Assembly (NCBI GenBank): GCA_964658445.1 | Contig: CAZZZH010000021.1 | Span: 1 to 27,358 of the forward strand | Length of the DNA: 27,358 nucleotides | Direction of reading: 5' to 3' | DNA from: Ilyomonas sp964658445 | GTDB lineage: Bacteria; Bacteroidota; Bacteroidia; Chitinophagales; Chitinophagaceae | Shown: positions 7,480 to 17,459 of the stretch, in pieces | How the letters are laid out: every line of letters starts with the position of its first letter | How positions within the stretch are numbered: position 1 is the first letter of the stretch | Position numbers and translations under genes: made by a program | The notes under the pieces: model-generated | Told to the model about the DNA's origin: nothing | Database searches by the model: none | What the model saw: the letters and a program-made list of their open reading frames with translations, nothing else

Positions 7480-9435
7480 ATGAAATTTTCATTCTCATTG
7501 CTCGCCGTTCTTGCGTTCTTCTCTCTTTCGCTGCCAGCCCGCGCAGAAATCAGGCTGTCTGCTCTTTTTCAAAGCAATATGGTTCTGCAGCGCGATAAAC
7601 CCTGTTCTATCTGGGGCACCACGGGCAAAGGAGAGAGAGTCTCCCTTTCCTTTAGCAGTCATACCTACACTGCCACCGGCGATAAGAGCGGCAACTGGCT
7701 CATCACCCTGCCATCTCAGCCTGCCGGCGGTCCCTATTCCATCACGTTATCTGCATCTAATACCATTACGTTAAGCAATGTTCTCTTTGGCGATGTCTGG
7801 CTCTGTGGCGGACAAAGCAATATGCAGTTTAAAGTCAGCGAGATGAACAACAAAACCGTTGACACCAGCCGCTACAACAATGCGCAAATCCGAATTATTA
7901 CCATCCCTACCGCTACCGATTATGTTCCGCAGGATACCGTAAAAGGCGGTACCTGGAAGGTGGCTACAGCCGCCAATGTTCAGGACTTCTCTGCCGTTGG
8001 CTTCTTCTTCGGCGAATATGTAAACGGGCACATAAACGTACCCATCGGTTTAATCTCCGACAACCTCGGCGGCACAGCTGTCGAGACATGGATAAGTCCC
8101 TCAGCAATAAAAAAGTTTCCCCAGTTTGCTGGCTTCTACAACAACAATATTGCTCCCGGCAAAAGCTTTAAGCAACTACAGGATGCTTTCGACAAATACA
8201 AACCTGAATGGAATAAAAGATACTACTTAGCCAATGACCCGGGGTTAACAGGGCAATGGTATCTTCCCCAAACTGATACAGGCGACTGGAAGCAAACCAA
8301 AGTCCTCAGCTATTGGGAAGATAACATCCTTCCTGATTATGATGGTTCCGTTTGGTTTAGGAGGTCGTTTAGTTTACCCACCAATTACGATGGCAAAGGC
8401 GTTGGCCTCGGCTTTGGTACCATAGACGATTATGTAATGCTTTGGGTAAATGGAAAAAAGATCGGCGAAGGTTACGGCAATCTCAATATACAAGGCTTTT
8501 CTGCGCCGGATTCTGTTCTGCATCAGGGAAGCAATACCCTCGTTTTGCGCATCTTTGATGCCGGCAACAAGGGCGGCGTGCCCGGCTTTTGGTGGTTTCC
8601 CCAATGGACCTCCGATACATGGCTCTACAAGCCCGGCGTTAAAATAGATGCCGCAAAGTTTGTAAAGCCGGCCATTCCCAACGCCAACCTTACCGGCTCC
8701 CCGGCTATATTGTATAATGCCAACATTGCACCCATAACCAAACTTGCCATCAAAGGCGCTATCTGGTACCAGGGAGAAAGCAATACCGATAGAGCGGAAG
8801 AGTACAAGCAACTTTTTCCTGCGTTTATACAGGACTGGCGTACACAGTTCCATCAGGGCGACTTTCCGTTTCTCTTTGTTCAGCTTGCCAACTACGATAA
8901 CAACAACAATCCCGATGGTCTCACTTATGCCGAACTCCGCGAGGCGCAGGCTTCTGCTTTATCATTACCCAACACCGGCATTGCTACCGCCATTGATATT
9001 GGTGAGGCGAGAGACATCCATCCAAAGAATAAGATCGATGTAGGCAAACGTCTTGGTATAGCCGCCATGAAAGTAGCCTATGGTCAGGATTCAACACATC
9101 TCTCGCCTGCCTTCAAAAGCTATCAAACCAGCGGCGACAGTATAATAGTTCAGGTAACCGAGCCTGTTTTTACCAAAGATAAATACGGTTACATCCGTGG
9201 CTTCTCTATTGCCGGCAGCGACAGCGTTTTCCACTTGGCGCAGGCTTATCTTCACAACGGGTTAATAACAGTTTATAACGCTGTTGTAAGCCATCCGGCA
9301 GCCGTTCGTTATGCCTGGGCAAACAACCCCGGTGAACTGGACTTATACAGCAAAGAAGGCTTGCCCCTGCTGCCCTTCCGCACCGATAACTGGCAGCTAT
9401 CTACCGCCGGCAAGCAGTTCAGTTATGTAGAATAA
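7480..9435 (+). CDS. Sialate O-acetylesterase-type SGNH carbohydrate esterase, copy 1
   Basis: This 651-residue secreted esterase has a signal peptide ending ARA (20-22). The SGNH/SASA domain holds Ser113 in GGQSNMQF (nucleophile), WYQGESN around Glu433, and Asp512-x-His514 in EARDIHPKNK (rest of the catalytic triad). Between the two halves of the esterase, about residues 260-370, a jelly-roll domain like the N-terminal sugar-binding domain of GH2 enzymes is inserted (DYDGSVWFRRSF). The family removes O-acetyl groups from sugars; although named for sialic acid, members near rhamnosidases often act on plant polysaccharides, which fits the GH78 upstream. It is the first of a tandem pair with 68 bp between the genes. 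Confidence 0.9.
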   Translation: MKFSFSLLAVLAFFSLSLPARAEIRLSALFQSNMVLQRDKPCSIWGTTGKGERVSLSFSSHTYTATGDKSGNWLITLPSQPAGGPYSITLSASNTITLSNVLFGDVWLCGGQSNMQFKVSEMNNKTVDTSRYNNAQIRIITIPTATDYVPQDTVKGGTWKVATAANVQDFSAVGFFFGEYVNGHINVPIGLISDNLGGTAVETWISPSAIKKFPQFAGFYNNNIAPGKSFKQLQDAFDKYKPEWNKRYYLANDPGLTGQWYLPQTDTGDWKQTKVLSYWEDNILPDYDGSVWFRRSFSLPTNYDGKGVGLGFGTIDDYVMLWVNGKKIGEGYGNLNIQGFSAPDSVLHQGSNTLVLRIFDAGNKGGVPGFWWFPQWTSDTWLYKPGVKIDAAKFVKPAIPNANLTGSPAILYNANIAPITKLAIKGAIWYQGESNTDRAEEYKQLFPAFIQDWRTQFHQGDFPFLFVQLANYDNNNNPDGLTYAELREAQASALSLPNTGIATAIDIGEARDIHPKNKIDVGKRLGIAAMKVAYGQDSTHLSPAFKSYQTSGDSIIVQVTEPVFTKDKYGYIRGFSIAGSDSVFHLAQAYLHNGLITVYNAVVSHPAAVRYAWANNPGELDLYSKEGLPLLPFRTDNWQLSTAGKQFSYVE

Positions 9436-9503
9436 AATAGCTTCGCTATCGTGTTGTCAATAAAGGTTAACTGTCATTTTTCTTAATCAGCTTCTCATCA
9501 CAC

Positions 9504-11447
9504 ATGAAGATAACTTGCAGAATACTTTGCCTCCTTTTCCTCTCAGGTTCCGCCTGCATAGCCAAAGCGGATATCAGGTTGTCTGCTTTATTCCAAAGCA
9601 ATATAGTCTTGCAGCGCGATAAGCCTTGCTCCATCTGGGGCACCGCAGACAAAGGAGAAAAGATCACCGTATCATTCAACAACAACAGCTACAAAACCAC
9701 TGCCGCTAAAGATGGTAAATGGAAGATTATCTTACCCGCTCAGTCTGCCGGTGGTCCTTATACCATCACTCTTTCAGGCAAAAACACCCTTGCTCTAAAC
9801 AATGTCCTTTTTGGCGATGTTTGGGTCTGCAGCGGGCAAAGCAATATGCAGTTTGCAGTACGGCAGCTGGCGGAAAAGGAAACCGATAGCCTGCGTGACA
9901 GCAATGCCAACATCCGCATCTTTACAGTTCCCATAGCTACCGATTATGTTCCGCAGGATACCATTAAAGGTGGCGAATGGAAAACGATTTCTCTGTCTAA
10001 TATCCAGGGTTTCTCCGCCGTTGCGTTTTTCTTCGGTCGTTATGTTCAGGAACACATGAACGTGCCCATTGGTTTAATCTCCGATAACCTCGGCGCTACG
10101 GCAGTAGAAGAATGGATGAGCAACGAAGCCGTTCACCGGTTTCCCCAATTTGATACGTACTACAATACATATCTCGCCCCGGGCAAAAGCATGAAAGAAA
10201 TGCAGGCAGATTTTGAAAAAGGAAAAGCAGCCTGGGAACAGAAGTATTACCTCGTTAACGATCCCGGTCTTACGCAGCAATGGTATAAACCCTCTACCGA
10301 TACATCTGACTGGAAAGTGATGAAACTCCCCGGTTATTGGGAAGACAAAGGCTTGCCGGATTATGATGGCTCCGTCTGGTTCCGCAGAACCTTTGATTTG
10401 CCACCCGGCTTCAAAGGCGATTTCCACTTTGGTTATGGTCCTGTGGATGATTATGACATCGCATGGGTAAATGGAGTAAAGATTGGTGAGTCTTATGGCA
10501 ATCAGAATCTTCGTGGCTATACCGTTCCAGATTCAGTATTGAAGCCAACCGGCAACGTCCTCGTTGCCCGCGTATTCGATGCGGGTAACAAAGGTGGCAT
10601 GTACAATATGTTCTGGGATCCGCGCTGGGCGGGCAATTGGTTATACAAGCCCGGCGTAAAGATCAACGCAGCAGACTTCAAAAGACCGCTCGTTCCCAAC
10701 GCCTACATTTTTGGCTCACCCACCATTTTATTCAATGGCAATATTGCACCCATCACATCACTTGCTATCAAGGGCATTATCTGGTACCAGGGTGAAGGCA
10801 ATAGTGGTCGCGCGGAAGAATACAAAGACTTGTTTCCCGCTATGATTACCGACTGGCGTTCTCATTTTCATCAGGATAGTCTTCCGTTCCTGTTTGTACA
10901 GCTAGCCAATTACAATTCGGAGCCGGGTGCCGATTGGGCAGAGTTGCGTGAAGCACAGGCTTCTGCATTGTCGTTACCCAACACAGGCATAGCCACCGCC
11001 ATAGATGTTGGCGAAGCAAATGATATCCATCCTAAAAACAAACAGGAAGTGGGCAAACGTCTTGGTATAGCGGCTCTTAAAGTTGCTTATGGTCAGGATT
11101 CTGCGCACGTAAGTCCAATGTATAAAAGCAGCGAAACAAAAGGCGATAGCATTGTGGTTTATCTCAGCGATAGCATCATTACAAAAGACAAATACGGCTA
11201 TGTGAGTGGCTTTAGTCTTGCTGGTCAGGACAGTGTTTTTCATTGGGCAAAAGCCTACATCAGGAACGATAACGCCATTGTTGTCTATAGCGATTCTGTA
11301 ACGGCTCCTGTAGCCGTTCGCTATGCCTGGGAGAACAACCCCGGCACGTTCGACTTATACAACAAACAAGGTCTGCCGCTCCTTCCCTTCCGCACCGATA
11401 CCATGAAAGGCATCACCGCCGGAAAGAAGTTTGTTTTTACGGAGTAA
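9504..11447 (+). CDS. Sialate O-acetylesterase-type SGNH carbohydrate esterase, copy 2
   Basis: This 647-residue paralogue of the gene before it has collinear domains and long identical stretches, so it arose by tandem duplication. The signal peptide ends AKA (20-22). The catalytic residues are kept: Ser113 in SGQSNMQF and Asp507-x-His509 in EANDIHPKNK. The inserted GH2-like jelly roll is also present (about 260-368). Differences near the active site include GEGNS in place of GESNT and an S before GQSNM in place of G. The two enzymes may de-acetylate different positions or sugars. It is probably co-transcribed with copy 1. Confidence 0.9.
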   Translation: MKITCRILCLLFLSGSACIAKADIRLSALFQSNIVLQRDKPCSIWGTADKGEKITVSFNNNSYKTTAAKDGKWKIILPAQSAGGPYTITLSGKNTLALNNVLFGDVWVCSGQSNMQFAVRQLAEKETDSLRDSNANIRIFTVPIATDYVPQDTIKGGEWKTISLSNIQGFSAVAFFFGRYVQEHMNVPIGLISDNLGATAVEEWMSNEAVHRFPQFDTYYNTYLAPGKSMKEMQADFEKGKAAWEQKYYLVNDPGLTQQWYKPSTDTSDWKVMKLPGYWEDKGLPDYDGSVWFRRTFDLPPGFKGDFHFGYGPVDDYDIAWVNGVKIGESYGNQNLRGYTVPDSVLKPTGNVLVARVFDAGNKGGMYNMFWDPRWAGNWLYKPGVKINAADFKRPLVPNAYIFGSPTILFNGNIAPITSLAIKGIIWYQGEGNSGRAEEYKDLFPAMITDWRSHFHQDSLPFLFVQLANYNSEPGADWAELREAQASALSLPNTGIATAIDVGEANDIHPKNKQEVGKRLGIAALKVAYGQDSAHVSPMYKSSETKGDSIVVYLSDSIITKDKYGYVSGFSLAGQDSVFHWAKAYIRNDNAIVVYSDSVTAPVAVRYAWENNPGTFDLYNKQGLPLLPFRTDTMKGITAGKKFVFTE

Positions 11448-11541
11448 AAGCAGTTAGTAAAAGGTTATAGCAGTAATCCAATCGCTTTTTCATTTACTAC
11501 ACTTTACTTATCAACTATTATCTTGCCTTCGCAATTGCTTT

Positions 11542-12732
11542 ATGTATCCCAATCTCTATTATGCATTCAAAGACATGTTTGGGATAAGCATTCCAGCCTT
11601 AAAAGCCATTAACTCGGTTGGCTTTTTTATCGCCATCGCTTTTATTCCCGGTGCCTGGCTTTGGTGTTACGAGTTAAAAAGAAAAGAAAGAAGAAGCGAA
11701 CTCACTTATCGCCTAGTACCTCTTACCATTGGTAAACCGGCAAGCCTGTTATTACTGCTGTTTCATTTTATACTTGGCTTCATAGCCGGCTATAAACTGT
11801 TGTATTTAGCCTTGCAGCCGGGTACTGTTACCAATACGGCTGCTTTCATATTCTCAGGGCAAGGCACATGGGTAGGCGGCTTGATAGCAGGTGCTCTGTG
11901 GGCACTGATTACCTGGTTTCAAAACAACCAACAGGAAAGAGAAACACCCAAGGTAGAGATGGTAAAAGTGTACCCACATGAAGGCGTTATTAAAGGCATT
12001 CTTGTCGCAGGTATTTCCGGTGTAATAGGAGCCAGGTTTTTTGGTATTGCAGAAAACTGGAACCATTTTATCAAAGCACCTTTTAGCAACTTTTTCTCAT
12101 CAGAAGGCTTTGCTTATTTGGGCGGGCTTATCGTTGCTACGTTTGCCATGTGGTGGTATCATTACAAATGGGGCGTGCAGCGTATGCGCATGGCAGATGC
12201 CTTGACGCCTTCCTTATTGCTTAGCTATTCTTTGGGTCGTCTGGGTTGCCAAGTGGGCGGTGATGGAGACTGGGGTATTACCCATCCGGCACCCAATCCG
12301 TTTCGCTGGCTGCCCGACTGGCTTTGGTCTTATGATTACCCACACAATATCATCAACAAAGGCATCTACATGAAAGACTGCACGTGGGATAACTACTGTT
12401 ATCATCTCGCTGTTCCTGTTTATCCAACGCCTTTGTACGAGCTGATAGCAGGTTTACTCTTAACCGCTGTTTTGTTGTTCATCCGGAGGAACATTAAACT
12501 TGCCGGGCGCACTTCTGCTATCTATCTCATGCTATGCGCCAGCGAACGTTTTTTAATAGAACAGATACGCGTAGATGTGCGATACAATATTCTTGGTTTT
12601 CATCCTACACAAGCTGAAGTGCTGTCCGTGTTTTTGTTTGTCTCGGGCATTGCTTTATACATCATTGCACCCTATCTCAATGCAAATAAAAAGTCTGTTT
12701 TGGCAAACAATCTACCGGAACTAACAACCTGA
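11542..12732 (+). CDS. lgt: Phosphatidylglycerol-prolipoprotein diacylglyceryl transferase
   Basis: This 396-residue inner-membrane protein has about seven or more hydrophobic segments. It transfers diacylglycerol from phosphatidylglycerol to the lipobox cysteine of prolipoproteins, the first step of lipoprotein maturation. The Lgt signature is present in divergent form: GRLGCQVGGDGDWG (232-245, Arg233), then YPTPLYE (294-300) and ERFLIEQIR with Arg343. Arg233 and Arg343 correspond by motif to the essential arginines of E. coli Lgt. The protein is about 100 residues longer than E. coli Lgt; the extra length includes a charged loop (about 127-146) and a segment before YPTPLYE. It converges with lnt, 32 bp away. 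Confidence 0.92.
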   Translation: MYPNLYYAFKDMFGISIPALKAINSVGFFIAIAFIPGAWLWCYELKRKERRSELTYRLVPLTIGKPASLLLLLFHFILGFIAGYKLLYLALQPGTVTNTAAFIFSGQGTWVGGLIAGALWALITWFQNNQQERETPKVEMVKVYPHEGVIKGILVAGISGVIGARFFGIAENWNHFIKAPFSNFFSSEGFAYLGGLIVATFAMWWYHYKWGVQRMRMADALTPSLLLSYSLGRLGCQVGGDGDWGITHPAPNPFRWLPDWLWSYDYPHNIINKGIYMKDCTWDNYCYHLAVPVYPTPLYELIAGLLLTAVLLFIRRNIKLAGRTSAIYLMLCASERFLIEQIRVDVRYNILGFHPTQAEVLSVFLFVSGIALYIIAPYLNANKKSVLANNLPELTT

Positions 12733-12764
12733 AATTTTTGTTTGATTATACCTATAAAAGCAGC

Positions 12765-14282
12765 TTATAAAGTTTTACCTTTTCTGAAACGAAATATAGC
12801 AGCTATCACCACTGCCAAACCCGACAGCCACAACATGATATACGGTGATGAGGTTGCCAATGTAGTGAAGTCGTTAGGCTGTATCATTGCAATCTCTGCA
12901 TTCGGTTCGCTGCTGCGCTGCGCATTCACCACTTCACCGGACGCTTGTATCAATCCTGTAATGCCATCGTTACTGTTTACCACCACATCTTTTCTTGTTT
13001 CGATAGCCCGCAATCTTGCATTATAAAAATGCTGGTCAGCAATGTAGGTATCGCTAAACCAACCGTCGTTGCTCATGTTTAAAATAAACTGTGCACCATT
13101 GTTTACGAGATCTGCTGCAGCAGAAGAAACGGTAGATTCATTACAGATTAAAATGCCAGCTTTTCCATAAGGCGTTTGTAAAGGTTGGCACTTGCTGCCG
13201 CTTGCAACAACAAAACCACCGCTTGATAAAAAAGGAAAGATGATGCCCGCAACCGGCTGCTCAATGAAGCCAAGCAGGTAACGCTTATCGTAACGGCTTG
13301 TTACCTTTCCGTTTGGCAAAATAGAATACACAGAATTATACACTTCTAAACTATCATAATCGCTGTTGATACCCAATATATGCGTGATATTTTTTGGCTT
13401 TGTAATCGCCAGTATTTCCTTTACAAAATCATCGTTCGGGCGGTACGTCCACGGCACGGTTGATTCTGACCAAACAGCAATGTCAGGTTGCAACTGCACA
13501 CTCGATTTGGCAAGCCCTAACAGTCGTTCCACTAATGCATTTCCGTTCGCGTCATCCCATCTCATTTCCGGCGGAATATTCTCGGTCAATACTGCTGCTT
13601 TAATAGGCTTCAACGTCGTCTTCTGTTGTTCAAAAACATACAGAATAAGAAAGCCTGAAGCCATGTAAGCAGTCACAATGATAGCTGGTAAAAACAGTTG
13701 CTTATATCTCTTTGTTACAATAGCATATGCAATCAAATAATTGACCATCACAATAAAAAAAGTAGCGACGCCAACACCAAGCAACGAGATTGGTTGAATG
13801 GCATACAAATTTCCTGAGACGCAAATACCGGAACGAAATAAAAACCACGGCATACGCAGTGAAACCAGCGCCATTAAGGCTTCTCCCAACACCCAAAGGC
13901 ATCCTGCTGTAATCGCATTTACAACTATATCTGAGTTCTTTTTTATTGGTCGTTGCAGAAAAGAAAATAAGGCAAACAAAGCCACCCAATACAAGGTCAA
14001 TATCAGCGTTGAAAAGAGAAACACAGCAATACCATACATAACGCCCGAACCTGTAAAGCGTTGTGCGCCTGGTATCATCCAGAAGAATGAAACAATCGAG
14101 AGTGTTATACCAAAAGCAACTCCATTTTTTAAAAACTTCCTATCGTTTTGTAACACGGCAAACAGTGGTACAAAGCATATCCACGCAAGCACAAAATTGA
14201 TTTCTAATACAGCAATAAAAACAAGTATGGCAGATATACATACCGCAATAGTATTACCATACTTATATTGATTCAATAACAT
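12765..14282 (-). CDS. lnt: Apolipoprotein N-acyltransferase
   Basis: This 505-residue inner-membrane enzyme N-acylates the diacylglyceryl cysteine of lipoproteins, the last maturation step. The N-terminal half has about six membrane helices. A periplasmic nitrilase-type domain follows (about 225-470) with the full triad: Glu273 in VWSESTVPW, Lys333 in YDKRYLLGF and Cys380 in GILICNEST. A final helix (about 480-497) anchors the C terminus. The start codon lies 19 nt beyond the terminator-like hairpin that ends the PUL transcript, so expression depends on readthrough or on a promoter inside or upstream of that short gap. It converges with lgt. Confidence 0.93.
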   Translation of the reverse strand: MLLNQYKYGNTIAVCISAILVFIAVLEINFVLAWICFVPLFAVLQNDRKFLKNGVAFGITLSIVSFFWMIPGAQRFTGSGVMYGIAVFLFSTLILTLYWVALFALFSFLQRPIKKNSDIVVNAITAGCLWVLGEALMALVSLRMPWFLFRSGICVSGNLYAIQPISLLGVGVATFFIVMVNYLIAYAIVTKRYKQLFLPAIIVTAYMASGFLILYVFEQQKTTLKPIKAAVLTENIPPEMRWDDANGNALVERLLGLAKSSVQLQPDIAVWSESTVPWTYRPNDDFVKEILAITKPKNITHILGINSDYDSLEVYNSVYSILPNGKVTSRYDKRYLLGFIEQPVAGIIFPFLSSGGFVVASGSKCQPLQTPYGKAGILICNESTVSSAAADLVNNGAQFILNMSNDGWFSDTYIADQHFYNARLRAIETRKDVVVNSNDGITGLIQASGEVVNAQRSSEPNAEIAMIQPNDFTTLATSSPYIMLWLSGLAVVIAAIFRFRKGKTL

Positions 14283-14287
14283 GGCTG

Positions 14288-14331
14288 TAAATATATAAAC
14301 AACAAAGCCTAGTATGAAAACCAGGCTTTGT
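14288..14331 (-). terminator. Terminator-like hairpin after the SusC-SusD operon
   Basis: ACAAAGCCT (14302-14310) pairs perfectly with AGGCTTTGT (14323-14331) around a 12-base loop. Read on the minus strand it begins 21 nt after the stop codon of the last SusC gene and is followed by a U-rich stretch (TGTTTATATATTT). The T-run is interrupted by A residues, so termination is probably incomplete and lnt, 19 nt further on, could receive readthrough. Confidence 0.7.
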
Positions 14332-14352
14332 GTGCTTTTCTAAATATCTATT

Positions 14353-17300
14353 CTAAAAACCTACCTGTACACCTAAATTCATTACACGCTGATTTAAGTA
14401 AGCATCGCCTGCGGTGTTGGAAGCCACTTCCGGATCTTGCTGATAGAGCTTGAAGTTAGTCCATGTAATGAGATTATAACCACTAAAATAAAACCTTACA
14501 TTGTTGATCTTAAAGGGTAGTATTTTCTTCGGCAGTGCATAACCAATTTCCACCGTTTTCATACGAACATATAAGGCATTAATGAGCCAGAAACTGGATG
14601 GATAAGCAGTTGGCGAGCTTTCGTAAGAAGCGTTAGAACTCAGCCTCGGAAACTTCGCATTATCCGCATTGTCTGGTGTCCATCTCAGCTCATGAATCGG
14701 CTGCCACTGGCTTTGGAAGGGCTGTATGCCGATACCCGTAACTGAAAAGCTATAGTTGAAGGCGCCCTGAAACAAAACACTTATGTCAAGACCTTTATAA
14801 TGCACGCCCAATGTAACGCCAGCGCTGGTGTTAGGAAGATTGGGTTTGCCAATAGGACCCTGATCACGCTCATCAATGATACCATCACCATTTAAGTCTT
14901 TATATTTTAAATCTCCTGGTTTAATGGTACTTGGATCGATGTTAGGCTTAGGACTTTTTTGAATATCTTCTTCGCTTTCGTAAAAGCCAATAGCTGTATA
15001 ACCAAACGGTTGCCCGATAGGATGCCCGGTACGTGCCAGCCATGGGTAAGCAGGCGATGGTTCATCTTCGTAAACTATCCTGTTTTTAGCATACGAGAAC
15101 ACACCAGTGATATCGTATCCAACCTTACCAATATGACTTTGAAAGCGAATAGAACCTTCATAACCATGGTTGCGAACAGATGCTAAATTTTCGCGCGCAA
15201 AACCAACACCGATAATATCGGAGATAGATTGTGGAAAGAACAACTGGTCGTAACGGAATTCGTTGAAGTAATCTGCCGTGATAGAAATTTTATCTTTCAG
15301 CATGTTAATATCAACACCAATATCTCCCTTTCTTGATTTTTCCCATGTAACATCTGCGTTGCCTAAACTGCCTTCATAAATTCCGGAAGTGGCATTGGCT
15401 GTTGTACCAAAATAATAGTTGGGCAAACCTTGCCTTATATAAACTTGCTGGTATAAATAACGGTTGTCAATTACCGCATCTGAACCCACCAAACCGTAGG
15501 AAGCTCTTATTTTAAACAACTGGAATATAGGGAGAGCTCTTTTAAAAAAATCTTCACCCGCTAAGTTCCAGCCTAAGCTTCCGGCAGGGAAAAAGCCATA
15601 GCGGTGACCACTGCTAAAACGGTCAGAGCCATTGTATCCGGCATTAAAATCGGCGAGGTATTTACTTTTATAATCGTAACCCACTTTCATTGTTAAGCCT
15701 CTTAATTTCTGAGGCACATCCAATGCATTTCCGTTTTTAGTTGTGTAATTTTCCTGGTTAAAAAGGGCCAGTGAATAGAAGTGATGGCTACCAAACGTTC
15801 TGTCGTAATTGATAAAGCCTTGTATGTTGACACGCCTGTCATACAAATCATTGCTGCCGCTTAAGCCAAATGGCGCTAAGTTGTACTTGCCGTTTTTATC
15901 CAACGTATAGATTCCCGTAGAATCGTAATGATATGCCGGTGGCGTGGCTCCACGCGATTGTGTGCGGGTAATATCATTTGTTCCGGCATAAGCAATCCTC
16001 ACTTCGGCAGATAAGCCTCTCGTAATAAAATCCAGACGTTGCGTAGCATCAAACAGTGTATTGAAATCGGTACGGCTGTTTCTCGTATACCCCATCGTTG
16101 CCAAGCGTGCATTGATGGTAGGCAAATTGCTAAGATTTGACCCAAACGCATATGCATAACTGCCATCAGGATTTAATACCGGCGCGGCAAAAGGAGTAAT
16201 AATACCATAGTTGTAAATCTCAGACATGATGCTGGTAGCTGTTGTATTCGGCGCCACCAGTGGATTATTAATCTGACCAAACCTGCCCGTTACATCAAAG
16301 CGGAGTTTTAATGATTTGGTTGCCTGTATGTCTAAGTTGCTTCTAAAATTATAGCGGTGATAGAAGTATTGATTATTCACGCCTTCGTTTCGCGAGTCGG
16401 TAAAGTTGCGCAGGTTGCCGTTCTGCGTAAAAGCGCCCATGGAGATGAAATATTTTACATTATCGGTACCGCCCGATATATCCACGTTTGTATTTGCCTG
16501 AGTCGAAAAATCTTTAAAAACCACATCATACCAGTTTACATCGGGATATAAATATGGTTGCTGATGCGACTGATACTGGCTCAACTGGTATTGTGTAAAC
16601 TGCGGTTGCAAACCATCGTTGGCTAACGCCTCGTTGGCCAAAGAAGCCGACTGATAGGCATTTAAAAACTTAGGCTTTCTGGTTGGCGAATTGGCGCCTG
16701 CTTCTACGCGTGCATTTACCTGCGCTACGCCCGAAGTACCTCTGCGTGTTCTTACAACCAACACACCATTCGCACCTCTGATACCATACACAGCTGTGGT
16801 GGAAGCATCTTTCAAAATAGAAATACTTTCTATTTCGTTTACATTTATCTGAGCCAACTGCTCGTAGGTGTATTGAATATCATCAACAATAATCAGCGGT
16901 CGGTTACCATCCGGATTCAATGAACTTACACCACGGATAAAGAAGTCAGAAGCATCTTTTCCTGGTTGTCCCCCGCGCTGCACAGAGAAGAAGCCAGGGA
17001 GTTTTCCCTGCAACGTATTTTGTACGCTCGAGGTAGGAACATGACGAATGGCTTCGCCTGAAATAGTACTGACAGAACCCGTATTGGTAATTCGTTTTTT
17101 AGTACCGTAACCCACCACCACTACCGAGTTGAGCGATTGATCATCTGCCTGCATCACTACTGTAATGCCCGTCAGTTTCGCACCGATTCTTACATCCTGT
17201 GATACATGACCAACACTGCTTACCGTGATGGTTTTTGAATTACCTCTTAATGTAATTCTAAAGTTGCCACTTTCGTCGGTAATGGCACCGTTTGTAGTGC

Positions 17301-17430
17301 TTCCTTTTTCAACAACTGAAGCGGCAGAAAGAGGACCATTGGCATCTGTTACCGTTCCTGTTACGGTCTGTGCTTTTGTTGCTGCTACAAAGCATAACAA
17401 CACCTGCAGTATGGCTAAAAATTTCTTCAT
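14353..17430 (-). CDS. SusC/RagA family TonB-dependent outer membrane transporter 1
   Basis: This 1025-residue outer-membrane receptor imports oligosaccharides using TonB energy. The signal peptide ends near TKA (18-20). A carboxypeptidase-regulatory-like Ig domain follows (about 21-95), then the canonical VVVVGYGTKK motif (103-112), a plug domain with IRG and VYGIRGANGV, and a 22-strand-type barrel ending in a C-terminal phenylalanine (VQVGF). The LNGDGIIDERDQG segment is a Ca-binding-like loop usual in this family. It is the last gene of the operon, 29 bp after a SusD gene, and has no SusD gene after it, although SusC normally precedes its SusD. Confidence 0.96.
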   Translation of the reverse strand: MKKFLAILQVLLCFVAATKAQTVTGTVTDANGPLSAASVVEKGSTTNGAITDESGNFRITLRGNSKTITVSSVGHVSQDVRIGAKLTGITVVMQADDQSLNSVVVVGYGTKKRITNTGSVSTISGEAIRHVPTSSVQNTLQGKLPGFFSVQRGGQPGKDASDFFIRGVSSLNPDGNRPLIIVDDIQYTYEQLAQINVNEIESISILKDASTTAVYGIRGANGVLVVRTRRGTSGVAQVNARVEAGANSPTRKPKFLNAYQSASLANEALANDGLQPQFTQYQLSQYQSHQQPYLYPDVNWYDVVFKDFSTQANTNVDISGGTDNVKYFISMGAFTQNGNLRNFTDSRNEGVNNQYFYHRYNFRSNLDIQATKSLKLRFDVTGRFGQINNPLVAPNTTATSIMSEIYNYGIITPFAAPVLNPDGSYAYAFGSNLSNLPTINARLATMGYTRNSRTDFNTLFDATQRLDFITRGLSAEVRIAYAGTNDITRTQSRGATPPAYHYDSTGIYTLDKNGKYNLAPFGLSGSNDLYDRRVNIQGFINYDRTFGSHHFYSLALFNQENYTTKNGNALDVPQKLRGLTMKVGYDYKSKYLADFNAGYNGSDRFSSGHRYGFFPAGSLGWNLAGEDFFKRALPIFQLFKIRASYGLVGSDAVIDNRYLYQQVYIRQGLPNYYFGTTANATSGIYEGSLGNADVTWEKSRKGDIGVDINMLKDKISITADYFNEFRYDQLFFPQSISDIIGVGFARENLASVRNHGYEGSIRFQSHIGKVGYDITGVFSYAKNRIVYEDEPSPAYPWLARTGHPIGQPFGYTAIGFYESEEDIQKSPKPNIDPSTIKPGDLKYKDLNGDGIIDERDQGPIGKPNLPNTSAGVTLGVHYKGLDISVLFQGAFNYSFSVTGIGIQPFQSQWQPIHELRWTPDNADNAKFPRLSSNASYESSPTAYPSSFWLINALYVRMKTVEIGYALPKKILPFKINNVRFYFSGYNLITWTNFKLYQQDPEVASNTAGDAYLNQRVMNLGVQVGF

Positions 17431-17459
17431 GATTCGTTACTTCTTTTTGAATTGATTGA

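Noticed and set aside
8374..8853. 159-codon minus-strand open frame inside the first acetylesterase
   Set aside because: It lies wholly within a well-supported gene on the other strand and matches no family; a shadow frame.
12115..12120. Lgt has no His where E. coli Lgt has HGG (here YLGG)
   Set aside because: The His is not invariant in the family, as far as I recall, and the essential arginines and other motifs are present, so this is not evidence of an inactive enzyme.
13702..14271. Open frames in other frames across the lnt gene, including one of 157 codons on the plus strand
   Set aside because: Lnt has intact membrane helices and the full catalytic triad across this region; the others have no recognisable features.
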